64,000 nt of DNA, taken from Bombardia bombarda. Taxonomy: Eukaryota; Ascomycota; Sordariomycetes; Sordariales; Lasiosphaeriaceae. Each line of letters begins with the position of its first letter. The first letter of the stretch is position 1. The notes beneath the pieces are model-generated. The model saw nothing but the letters and a program-made list of their open reading frames with translations. It made no database searches and was not told the origin of the DNA. The stretch is taken from NCBI GenBank assembly GCA_030512295.1, contig JAULSR010000001.1, positions 2,232,001 to 2,296,000 of the forward strand, read 5' to 3'. This document shows positions 54,573 through 64,000 of this stretch, piece after piece. The position numbers and the translations under genes are program-made.

Positions 54573-55487
54573 CGAGCGCGAAGTATAAGCCAGTTTAAGA
54601 TACTACGCCCGACAATAGTAAACTTTACCGGTTCCCCTACCTTACGCACAAAGTCCTCCACTTTCTCCTGAGACTAACGTAATCCTTAGTCCAATCAAAA
54701 CAGCGTATAAGGCAAAAACAGGAAAAAAGCAGGTACTTGAAGATGATCAAACTCGAGGCGGCGGTGGGTGGCAGCAAAGTTAAAGAGAAGGTTGCAGCAC
54801 ACGACGGTGGGCACTTTGTTCAAGTTGTATGAAGTCTTGACCAATAGGGGCTCGGGATTTAATTACAATTGATCAGTCAGGGACTTTCCCCTCCATTGAA
54901 GCAATCTTGCCCCTGAAGTAGCCAGTAGCGCGACCCAATATCGATTCCCCGGAAACCCGGTGCAGGGCCAGCCAAGTGCGTCACAGCATCACCGCTACCA
55001 GTCGTCAGGTCTACTCAAGTTGCCGTGGGTTCCAGGTTGAGGTGCGTCGTTGCCGTGATCGGACCGCCCCCCTTCAGTGGGACGGAAGAGTGGATTGTGG
55101 AAAGGACGTCCCCGCACTCAAGCCCGCTTTCAGCCCCAACAAGGTGGGGGACAGCTTTAGCTTATGAGCTATGCCTGTTTGGTCGCTCATCATGCTCACC
55201 GAAGCTTGGTAGCTTCCAGCAGACAATTGGGAAGTTGCAATTTGCTCCAGGCGATTGAAACAACACAGAGACGACGACAACGACGGCAACGACGGCAACG
55301 ACGGCAATCCACGAAGGCATTATATACCACGCGCTATTATAGCTTTAATTAACCGTACCATATTCTCGAAAGTTCCTCGCCCTATTCGCTTCCAAATCAC
55401 AACCGTCGACAACCGAGACGACCACAAGGCGATCAATCACACCTATCACAAGCTGGTCGCCGCCGCCGGCACCCTCATCTGCCCACA
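54573..55487. promoter_or_regulatory. divergent promoter region, agx1 / vps29
   Basis: 0.9 kb between divergent starts. A short ACGACGGCA repeat lies at about 55273-55302 in the vps29 leader region. No coding sequence seen. Confidence 0.4.
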
Positions 55488-56267
55488 ATGGCCTTTCTCA
55501 TTCTAGTAATCGGCGATCTTCACATACCGGACCGGGCTCTAGACATTCCCGCCAAGGTGTGTGTCTGTGTCTGTCTCTATCTAGAGCGCAGCATCCCGCC
55601 CTCGGGGCCGCGTGGCAGCAGCAACAGCAGAAACAGTAGCTAACACTCCTCCCCCTTCCACAGTTCAAGAAGCTCCTCGCGCCCGGCAAGATCGGCCAGA
55701 CGCTCTGCCTGGGCAACCTGACAGACAAGTCGACGTACGAGTACCTGCGGACGATGGCGCCCGACCTCAAGATCGTCCGGGGCCGCATGGACGTCGAGGC
55801 CACATCCCTGCCGCTGACCCAGGTCGTGACGCACGGCAGCGTGCGCATCGGCTTCCTCGAGGGCTTCACCCTCGTCAGCAACGAGCCCGACATCCTGCTG
55901 GCCGAGGCCAACAAGCTCGACGTCGACGTGCTCTGTTGGGGCGGCACCCACAAGTTCGAGTGCTTCGAGTACATGGACAAGTTCTTTGTCAACCCCGGCA
56001 GCGCTACCGGCGCGTTTACCACGAGCTGGGGCCTCGAGAGCGAGGACGTGGTGCCGAGCTTTTGTCTAATGGATGTACGTAGTATACCCAGAGTCATCTG
56101 GTCATTATGACTTGAAGCTAATATCTCTCTGTGTGGTTTAGGTACAAGGTATCTCGTTGACATTATACGTCTACCAGTTGAGGAAAGACGCAAATGGCGT
56201 TGAGAATGTGGCAGTGGAGAAGGTGACATACACAAAGCCAGTCGAACCGACGGGGGCCTCATCATGA
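55488..56267 (+). CDS. vps29: retromer subunit Vps29
   Basis: Exons 55488-55556, 55664-56074 and 56142-56267 give 201 residues. The metallophosphoesterase-like fold is plain: VIGDLHIPDRALDIPAKFKKL, CLGNLTDKSTYEYLR, KIVRGRMDVE, GGTHKFECFEYMDKFF and NPGSATGAF. The His of the usual catalytic GNH/GDH motif is replaced (GNLT), as in other Vps29 proteins, which act as a scaffold rather than a phosphatase. Family knowledge: with Vps35 and Vps26 it forms retromer, which recycles receptors from endosomes. The start is at MAFLILVIGD. A downstream ORF of about 64 codons at 56269-56463 is out of frame with the gene and probably 3' UTR. Confidence 0.95.
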
Positions 56268-57021
56268 CGTGGCTAAAGAAGAAGGAGAGTACGTCGAGGT
56301 TGACCGACGGGAGTTATTTGGTTTAAAGGGGGTCAAAAGGGAGCCTGATATCCCGGTAGGAAAGGCACATAATATATTGTTGCCGTATATATTCCTGCAT
56401 GCGCCTTCACATCTTAATGGGCGGTTGGTGGTTGTTATGAAAGAAGCATTGAGGTCATTGTAGCACTGGATTGGTTTCTCTCAGGTTGTGACTGATTGGA
56501 GGACCTTCCCATTAGTGCAGTCTTACCACTCAGTGACTGATTGTGTTTACCCTCTTCGGTTGTTTCCCCCCTGTTGGCACTAGAGCTCTAGAGAGATAAA
56601 CCAACCAGCAGCGGGGGAAACGAGTGACAACAAATCAAGCACATTCTCTCGCTTGTTAAGCTCAAACTAATAGCTGAAGCAGTTATTACGATCATGAAGG
56701 TGAAGATAAAATAAAATGGTATCATCAACTAGACTGGTTGCACTCCCCAAGCCTCCACCAACGCATGCATACAACACCCCCATGAGACTCCAGAAAAAAA
56801 GGGATGCATGTATGTATATAATTATGCAAGCACGTCAATCATCAAGAGCATACACCGATCCAGCAATCCAACCGCCCAATCAAGCGACCGACCCGTCCGA
56901 CGAACCAACAAAATAGACAAAAGAAAGGTAAAACGCCAGTACCGCTTTCGCTTTATATGCTCAGCTCAACCAAAGGGTGGTAGGGTGGTAACCATCATTC
57001 CCCCTATTTATCCCCCATTAT
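56268..57021. other. convergent 3' region, vps29 / shugoshin
   Basis: 0.75 kb. Small ORFs only, AT-rich, no RNA gene or repeat of note. It should carry the two 3' UTRs. Confidence 0.5.
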
Positions 57022-59589
57022 TCATATCATCATGCTCCTCCTCCTCCTCGAGATCCTATCCCTCCCCGATGCCGTCGTCGTTGTCTCTGTATCAGCAAAC
57101 GCGTCTTCGCCATCATCACCACCATCATCCGCATCGACCGCACTGGAACTGCTCGTCTTTTTCGACGCAGCCACCATGGACGCGCGCTTCCGCGGCTGCG
57201 ATGATCTGGATTTCGACGACATGGTTACCGTCTCTACTACTGTTGACGACGATGATGAAGACACAACAGCGGCCGATGCTCTCCTGCTTCTTGCCGCTGG
57301 TTGTTTTGCCTTTGTAGGCTTACCACCATCAGGTTGTGTTTGTAGGTTGTTGTTGTTATTGTCAGAGAGAGACGCCGTCGAGCTGGCAAAGTCGTAGACG
57401 TCCACGTCCTTGGCAGTCCGGGATACGGGTTCTGCTGCCGTGTTAATTTCTTCTGGCCTATCATCGACACCGGTAGAAGGCCGTGGCTGTTTCCGTCTTT
57501 CCGTAACACCGCCACCGCTGCTGTTGTTGAGGGGAGGCACCACCACATCCGGGCGTTGAGACCGCTGCTTCTTCTGCGCCAGCGGACTCGTCGCCGCCGT
57601 CGTCGCCGCCGTCTCAGCAATAGGCAGCGACTTCCAGCTCTCAGCCGAAGAGCCCCCCTCAGTTTGCTCCGACTTGATCCTCACCGCCGAAGCTGGCTGC
57701 TGCTGCTGCTGGGTTGCGCCGCAGTCATTGTCCAATTTTTGTTGCTGGTGCATAGACGACCTGGCCTTGAACTTGCCCTCGCCCGCGACTGCGTCAAACA
57801 GCTGCTTGCTGGGGCGCCGCATCTTGTCTCTCAGATTGGGTTCTGCGTAGCTGATGGCTGGTCTGGAGCGTCGCCCGCCGGCGGCACCACGGGATGCTGT
57901 CATCTCGCCGTTGGAGTCTACGTCGGAGGAGGGGTGAGGGCTTGTGGCGTCTTTCCTTGGCTGTTGTTGCTGCTGCTGTGAAAATTGATCGGGGATGTCG
58001 GGCGAGACTGTCGGAGCTGCCCTGGTTGGAGGAGGAGGAGGAGAGGGAGGTAATATGGATGTGGTCTCCGGCTCTTTGGTATGCAGCACTGCAGTGACCG
58101 CCGCGGAAGAAGGAGAAGGGGGGGCAAGACTAGGAGACTGCGGAATGTCTATCCTCGTCACGACTGGTCTCTGCAGCTCTTCCCTCCTCCGCTCCTTCGC
58201 TAGCGAATCCTTCAGCACCCGCACCTTGGCAGCCTTGACCTCGTCCATCATGGGCGCCGCCGCCTTGGACATCTTCCCAGGAGACGATATATCTTCATTG
58301 GTGCTTTTCGCAGAGAGTGGCATTCTTGTGATGGTGCTTGCCGGCGTCGCGACTCTTGAACTTGCCGCCTTCTCCCGTCGGCTGGCCGACAACTCCTTGA
58401 TGCTCCGTCTCTTCTGGATCGAGGGGGCGGGGAAGCCCTTCTCCGAGTCGTCCATGACCACCATGCTGTTTTCTTTGCCGCTTGGTTGGATGATTTTGGC
58501 GCTTTTTGTGTTTTCGTTTTCGTCGCCATATTTCCTCTTGGCGCCGGGCTTTATCACCGCTATTGGTGCTGAGGTTGGTTGCTGCTGCATTATTGTAGGA
58601 TTCTCGTCCTTCTGGGGTTTGACATGATCGGTCTGTGCTGGTTCCGTTTCGTCTTCCAGTTCAGGATCGCCCAATGGCTTTCTATCATAATCTAATTTGC
58701 AGGGCGATAGCTGTGTCTCAAATGGCGCATGATCGCCGTTATAGTCGTCTGCTTCAACTTCGGTTTCAGCTTCGGTGGTGGGCGGGCTCTCTGGCTCCTC
58801 TGCGCGCGCCTTCTTCGACGGCGAGTAGCTCTTAGCCAGGTCGTCGTCTTCGACGAAGCGAGAAACGGGCGGGGGTCCCAGGTCTGGCGAGTTACCACTA
58901 GAGTCTGCCGCCTCGAGACACAAGGCCAGGATCTCTTCGCTGCTGTGACAGCTGTTAGAAATGCGCCCCAGAATGTGTTGACTGAGGGTTGAGGGACATG
59001 GGAGACCTACTTCATCGTGGCCCGAGGATATGATTTGTTTTCGTATATTGGCGGCAGGCGTCCTTCCTGGGCAGCGAGCGCCTCCGCATCGATTCCCACA
59101 TCGCGCTGCTTTCTTTGCGCAGGGCTTCGGCCACTGTTGCTCGTTCGAGATCTGGCGTATCTTCGGCCCTCAGTGGAGCGCCGTTTCGAGGGCGGTTCGA
59201 GTCCAAGCCCGGCAAGCATTGTTCCCCATTCCTCCAGCTGGGCTTCCATCTTGGCCTTGATCTCGAGCGCATGGTCGGCAATCCTCCGTGCGCTGTTGTC
59301 TTCGATATCCTTTTCGAGGCGCAGGATTTGGCCTCGAAGGTCCAGGTTCTCCGACAGCAGGCGGGCGCATTCATTCTCCAGTCCTCGGATACGCAGCGAC
59401 TGCGTCGAATTGATTCGGGCGATGTCTCGGTTTTGTCGTAGGAATTTTCTACGCACTGCATGTCGAAATACAATAGGTTAGTGGCAAGACAGCTGATGAC
59501 ACAGAGATAGCGCTAGGATTACAGCTTGACATACACAAGTCGAAGCTGTCGGCAGTCACCGTCATCGGGGGTTCATTGAGTCGAGCCAT
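57022..59589 (-). CDS. sgo1: shugoshin (centromeric cohesin protector)
   Basis: Exons 59589-59535, 59455-59011 and 58942-57022 give 806 residues. Exon 1 encodes MARLNEPPMTVTADSFDL, and the split codon completes SFDL-LRRKFLRQNRDIARIN, the Shugoshin_N coiled coil (to about residue 70, including TQSLRIRGLENECARLL). The middle is disordered, with Gln runs. The basic Shugoshin_C motif RPAISYAEPNLRDKMRRP lies at about residues 525-545. The tail is Ser/Arg-rich with no strong fold. Family knowledge: shugoshin recruits PP2A and the Aurora/CPC complex to centromeres and shields cohesin; the C-terminal motif binds phosphorylated histone H2A. The long tail of about 250 residues beyond the C motif is typical of filamentous ascomycetes. 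It is divergent from dad2. Confidence 0.93.
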
Positions 59590-60169
59590 TGTACATAGCC
59601 GGAGCGACTTTCAACAAGCGACTCGCAACAGGTCCAAACAAGGTGGTCGTTGTCGACCAGTGACCGGTGCTGGGAGCAAGACTGCGCAGCTAAGCGTCGG
59701 CGCTTTGTGTTCGCAACAGCAGGAAATTCGTCGATTTACTCTCTATCCAATGCTGCAAGGTGGAAGGTGCAAATGGGAAATCGCGTGCCCAGGCCCACAG
59801 GCCGCTTGGATAATTTCGTCGTGTCATTTCAACGATGTTTACTTTCCTTCCTAAAAGGGATTAGTGCATAATACAAGCCGGTCTTCAGGGTTCAGGGTCG
59901 TGCTGGCAACCACAGCAACCAAATTTGTTTTAAAGCCTTACACAGTACCGTTGCACCCCTCGGTCGAGCCCCACTCATCGCTTGCCGCTACGTACCCGAC
60001 CAGTAGGAAGCACGTCAGAGGTGCTGCAATCAATGTGCCAGGCAGGTACGTACCGATATCGACCCCGCGGTGCACCTGCCGCGACCTGAGTGAACATTCG
60101 CGACAGCTTCTCGCCAACGCCAGGTCTTTTCAGGTACACCCAACCTCCATGTAGGTCGTCGCTTTCAGA
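59590..60169. promoter_or_regulatory. shared promoter, sgo1 / dad2
   Basis: A 580 bp space between two divergent kinetochore/centromere genes. I looked for an MCB-type ACGCGT cell-cycle element and saw none. No other named motif recognised. Shared regulation is inference from layout. Confidence 0.4.
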
Positions 60170-60668
60170 ATGTCTGCCTTCCCTACAAGATCGTTTTCGT
60201 CGCACATGCGGCAGCCGTCCATGTCGGCAAGCGCACCATCGACAGGCCAATCTCCTGCCCTCCTCGCACGAGTCAACGAGAAAAAGGCCGAGCTGGAAAA
60301 CCTCAAAGAGCTGCGCGATCTCAGTGCCGCCGTCGCCTCCCAGATGGAGGCTCTTGAACAGAAGCTTGCGACTCTTTCGGATGGGACAGAGGCTATCGCC
60401 ATGGTTATGGGCAACTGGCATAATGTGCTTAGGGCGATCAACATGGCATCGGGTATGCCCGTCCTTACTCTCTTTTCTTTTTTTATTACCTTCCTATCCA
60501 TCAAGGCCCAAGTCTAAAATAACACCAGCGAAACTACCCAAACCGAGCACTGAGGGCACAGGCTCAACCGAGGACTTGGTTCCTCTTCCACAGACGCTCG
60601 TCCGGATCCCGACAGAACATGCGCCTGCACTTCAAGCTCACGCAGAAGGAGCAACCGAGGAAGATTGA
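60170..60668 (+). CDS. dad2: DASH complex subunit Dad2
   Basis: Exons 60170-60452 and 60529-60668 give 140 residues, with a 76 bp intron (GTATGC donor). A disordered Ser-rich start is followed by the family helix: LLARVNEKKAELENLKELRD, LSAAVASQMEALEQKLATLS, DGTEAIAMVMGNWHNVLRAI. A short Pro-rich tail comes after the intron. Family knowledge: Dad2 is one of ten subunits of the DASH/Dam1 ring that couples kinetochores to spindle microtubules, a substrate of Aurora/Ipl1. Without splicing the reading frame ends in the intron, so the second exon is well supported. Confidence 0.93.
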
Positions 60669-61929
60669 TTCTGTTGCGGGTAGGACGGAAGCCTTTGTAT
60701 GAACATCAGAGTGAAGCATCACCTCCGCCATGTCCGCGCAACTACAATCCTCACGGGCGTGGCTAAATATCTACATAAAATGCCAACCCGAAACCCCAGA
60801 GGCGACATGCAGGGGGGCGGAACGAGAGCGGGGCAATGCAGCAGCAGACAGACAGCTGCGCGCGCCTTTCTCGCGTTTGTTAGTCAGCATTTACTATAGG
60901 TAAAGCAGTTTCCCGACGCGGTGGTTTGGTTAGATTAGATAGCTTTCTTTTTTTTTAAGTCGCAGACTGGAATGAAGGACGATGTGATAACCCCGAGCGG
61001 CTGCATTGGCACGCTACTTCAACCCACTTCTGCAAAGCTAGGGGGCCACAAACCACAGAGGGACTTCGTCACGAGGCATGTGATAGGGAAAGAATGAAGG
61101 AAAACGGGAAGGAGAATGATTTGCTCGCATCGTCGTGCACGGCCTGGTTAATGGAAGCTGGCAACAAGACAGAGCGTGCGGTCCAGACCTGGAAAGTACG
61201 GACGACTGCAGACCGGTCCGGTGCTCTTGTAAAGTGGAAGTAAACAAGGACTCGAGCATGGACCGGAGGCCAGCGTGCGTGCAGGTTGAAAACCGTCGTG
61301 CTCCGACACGGCGGGGTCCTCAACACTCTCACTCTCACTCCATCATCATTGCTTCACTCATCCCGACTTTCGTCAAATTTCCCAATTGCTAACCCAGCAT
61401 AATTGACCAATAATAGCAGAACAAGCTTTTGATCAGCCTTCTCCCAGTTTTGGCATCCCATCTCTTGCTCAGAAGATCAAACGCTCGCCCGCTCTCTCTT
61501 TCTCTACCCCTCCCTCGTGCTCTGGATATCGACAACTCCGTTTCTCTGCTTCCATTCTGCAGCATCTCTCCAATTCGCCAGCTCGGCCTCCTCCCCCCTT
61601 TTGTTTCGCGCTGCATTTGCCCGCATTTGCTTCGATATTCCCCCTTGCTTACGTGCAGTTTTACCGGCAAATTTGAATTGCAACCTCACCCTTGTCGCTT
61701 GTCACAGCCCGTCAGTGGGTGCATCCCTTTCCCCTCCACAAAAACGCGTCTTTCAAACGTGGCGTCTCTGGATCGGGGACATCTTGGCTGCTTGCCCGCG
61801 TTTGGGGGCCACCACCAATTGTGACCACACCCACACCATTGTGACCCGCGTTCCCGTTCCTCACGCACCCCCCCCCCCCCCCGCGAAACTTGGCCAATTG
61901 CTGGTCCGCCTCTGGGAATTTAAAAAGCC
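60669..61929. other. intergenic between dad2 and the right-edge gene
   Basis: 1.26 kb, with CT-rich stretches at 61420-61640 and a C homopolymer of about 15 bases at about 61868-61882. These fit a long pyrimidine-rich leader of the downstream gene. No coding candidate. Confidence 0.45.
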
Positions 61930-64000
61930 ATGGCGGTCGGGACGCGACCTCGTCACGCTGTCGATCTGGACCTTGATCCTGACTTCGACAGCGACCACGA
62001 CGATGATAACGGCCACACTGACTCGGAAGAGCAACAACTGATCCCGGCATCCTTGTTAGCTTCAAACAGCCAGTACCCAGTCCTCGGGGAGCTACCCCTT
62101 TGCAATATCCAAAACATCACCAAGACGGGTGGTGCGTGCGCCGTCGAGGCCCTGGCTATTTCTCTTGACAATTTCCATATACACAGTTCTGCAAAAGAAA
62201 ACATCTCTGAACAACAACATCAGCAGCAGACGATCAAGCCCAGAGGACGCACAGCTCGCCACCATATAACAAAGGGTTCCTGGCAAGCACCATTGGCAGC
62301 CCCAAGCGAAGATCTGCTCTCTTTCAGTGAAGACGGCACTAGGACTTCATCCGGCGCCAGCGCAAACATGGCGGCAAACCAAGCAGAAGGTGGGCTTCAA
62401 CCCCTCCAGGAACCACCCAACGTGTTCTCAACCATGGATGATATTGCACTGCACACGGCTAACATGAACAACACTAGACTTCCAAGAGAAGAACGCCCTG
62501 GCCGTTGAAAGCCAGCATCTTCCATCGACCCAGGAGCAGTTGTTGAAACACCAGGCAGGTCAGTTTGAGTGGGTGCTATCCGTGCCGGCGGCAGCGGGCG
62601 GCGATTCGACCACGGCATGCTGCAAGTCTCTCGGCCGCTCACGAGAGAATACTGGACGACATTCTCACGGAGCGAAGAGGATGTACTTCGGTTGCAACCT
62701 GGTCCATCGCCGAACTCAGTCGGGCGGTGCTGTTGTTGGTAGAGAGGGCAAGTCGGCTAACATTTACACCATTTTAGCAACGCGCATTGAGTGTGTTGAG
62801 GAGCAGCAGCAGCAGCAGTCGACTGCTATTGTCGATGCGCCTACCATTATTGAGGAGGAGACGGAGAGCGTGTCTGGCACCCATGTTCTTGATGCGGACA
62901 CCACCATAATCAGGATGAGTGAGCCGTCTCAGGCCGAGGAGCCAAGTGCGCGCAGAATGTCCGATGCTACGTTTAGCGTCAAGGACGATGACTTTGTTGG
63001 ACAGGTTGGTGAGGCTGTCTCACCAGCACACGCACACCCCACAGGCCGACATGATGATGTCCATGCTCTTCAAGGCCTCGATAAGCTCGAGGAGGAGTCT
63101 GAAGGCCTCAGCGAGATAGCCGTGCCTTACCCAGTGCTGTCCTCCGAATCGCCACCACCGGCACCCGAGTCGCCTATGCAAGATCTGGCTGAAGCAACCG
63201 CCAAGACCGATCCGTCAAAGCGAACCAGCAAGCTGGTTAGAAAGCCCGTCTCATCAACCACAGCGCGCACCACAACCGCCTCTGAGCGCCGGTCCTCTCT
63301 TGTACGCAAGTCCATGTCCATCTCATCCTCCAAAGACGAAGACAAACCACCCACCGCCACCAAATCCACCACCACCCCGGGCCCCCGCAAATCCATCGTA
63401 CCCCGCCCCTCCAGCCTCCTCCCCCCCAAGGCCCCCGTCCGGTCTAGCAAACCCCCCACGGTATCCACCTTTGAGCTCCCCGGCGAAGCCGTCGCGCGCC
63501 GCCTCAAAGAGAAGCGCGAGGCCCGTCGCTCCCTGCAGGTCTCGTCCGAGCAGGCCGCCTCTATCAAGGAAGCCTTCTCGCCATCCAAGCCCCACGTCAA
63601 GTCCACCAAGCCCCCCACGCGGCCGGCGTTTGAGCTTCCGGGTGAGGCCATCTCGCGCCGCAAGCGCGAGGAGCGCGAGGCGCGGCTGCGCGCGCAGGAG
63701 GAGGAGGAGCGCAAGCGGCGCGAGTTCAAGGCCAGGCCTATCGGTGCCGGCGTTATCACCGCCGTGCGCAGCTCGTACCCTCGTGAGACGGTGGCTAGCA
63801 AGGCGAGGCAGAGCAGGGTTGAGGCTGCTGCTGCTGCGGCTGCGGCTGCGGCTGCGAATGAGGCTGCTGCGACGCCGGTTGTGAGGAAGAGACATTCTAT
63901 CGCTGTGACGACGATGACGTCGCGTCCGTCGATGGCGTCGAGTACGTCGACGCTTCTTAGCCGTGGTCGCGCGGTTGATGCCGGTGGTAGTAGTAGCAGC
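61930..64000 (+). CDS. large disordered protein, partial at right edge
   Basis: Exon 1 (61930-62389) starts MAVGTRPRHAVDLDLDPDFD. A GTGGGC...CTAG intron at 62390-62477 joins it to DFQEKNALAVESQ, and from about 62778 one frame stays open to the window end. Between 62550 and 62780 the structure is uncertain. A stretch in another frame (LTREYWTTFSRSEEDVLRLQ) looks strongly coding but cannot be reached from the flanking frames with good splice sites, so a hidden small intron or a base error is likely. The right part is basic and disordered. It has two copies of a charged module: FELPGEAVARRLKEKREARR at about 63470 and FELPGEAISRRKREEREARL at about 63627. EEEERKRREFKARP follows the second copy. 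This ELPGEA pattern occurs in fungal proteins of unknown role; a spindle or TPX2-like link is a guess. A poly-Ala run lies near the end. Confidence 0.6.

Noticed and set aside
56269..56463. Small ORF just after vps29
   Set aside because: Starts two bases after the vps29 stop in another frame; most likely 3' UTR.
61689..61824. Possible upstream coding exon for the right-edge gene
   Set aside because: Open frames here follow from the CT-rich leader. They end before the better-supported ATG at 61930 and no splice pair links them.
1..64000. Transposon, biosynthetic cluster, CRISPR array or defence-type island
   Set aside because: No transposase, reverse transcriptase, terminal repeats, polyketide or peptide synthetase motifs, or spaced direct repeats were seen; gene content is conserved housekeeping.

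Overview
This window is nuclear DNA from a filamentous ascomycete (Pezizomycotina, probably Sordariomycetes). The evidence is: intron-dense genes with 50-115 bp GT-AG introns carrying CTAAC/CTGAC-type branch sites; a NUC-2/Pho81-type SPX-ankyrin protein; a Zn2Cys6 regulator; a DASH subunit; single dispersed 5S rRNA genes that look like the Neurospora type; and 0.3-4 kb intergenic spaces. The class-level placement is inference. I see no transposon ORF, CRISPR array, secondary-metabolite core enzyme or viral gene.

Layout, left to right. 1-4078 has no convincing gene. 4079-10740 (minus): an SKG6-like single-pass membrane protein and a DHX35-type DEAH helicase. 11769-14752 (plus): a DUF2293 protein. 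15562-18655: Vps20 (ESCRT-III) and Cue5 (CUE ubiquitin receptor), divergently transcribed. 21170-24740: Pho81/NUC-2, whose start codon is split by an intron. 25494-29147: a mitochondrial PPR protein and mitoribosomal Rsm25/mS23, divergent. 29861-34264: Alg14 and the inner nuclear membrane protein Ima1, divergent. 34265-36982: an orphan ORF and a 5S rRNA gene. 36983-40499: one 1152-residue disordered protein that otherwise looks like two ORFs. 41580-46263: an Aurora kinase gene with two disabling lesions, divergent from a Zn2Cys6 factor with a probable frameshift near its end. 46856-46974: a second 5S rRNA gene. 47865-51739: exportin Crm1. 53087-56267: alanine-glyoxylate aminotransferase and retromer Vps29, divergent. 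57022-60668: shugoshin and Dad2, divergent. 61930-64000: the start of a large disordered protein that runs off the window.

Functionally this is core eukaryotic machinery. Three genes act in chromosome segregation (Aurora, shugoshin, Dad2), three in endosome, retromer or ubiquitin traffic (Vps20, Cue5, Vps29), two at the nuclear envelope or in export (Ima1, Crm1) and two in mitochondrial gene expression (PPR protein, Rsm25). I found no previously undescribed system. The most unusual points are gene-structure ones: the broken Aurora gene, the split ATG of Pho81, three stop-free introns of length divisible by three, a GC-AG intron in crm1, two 5S variants with compensated helices, and a threonine at the leptomycin-reactive position of Crm1. 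Exon coordinates come from reading splice motifs and frames by eye.
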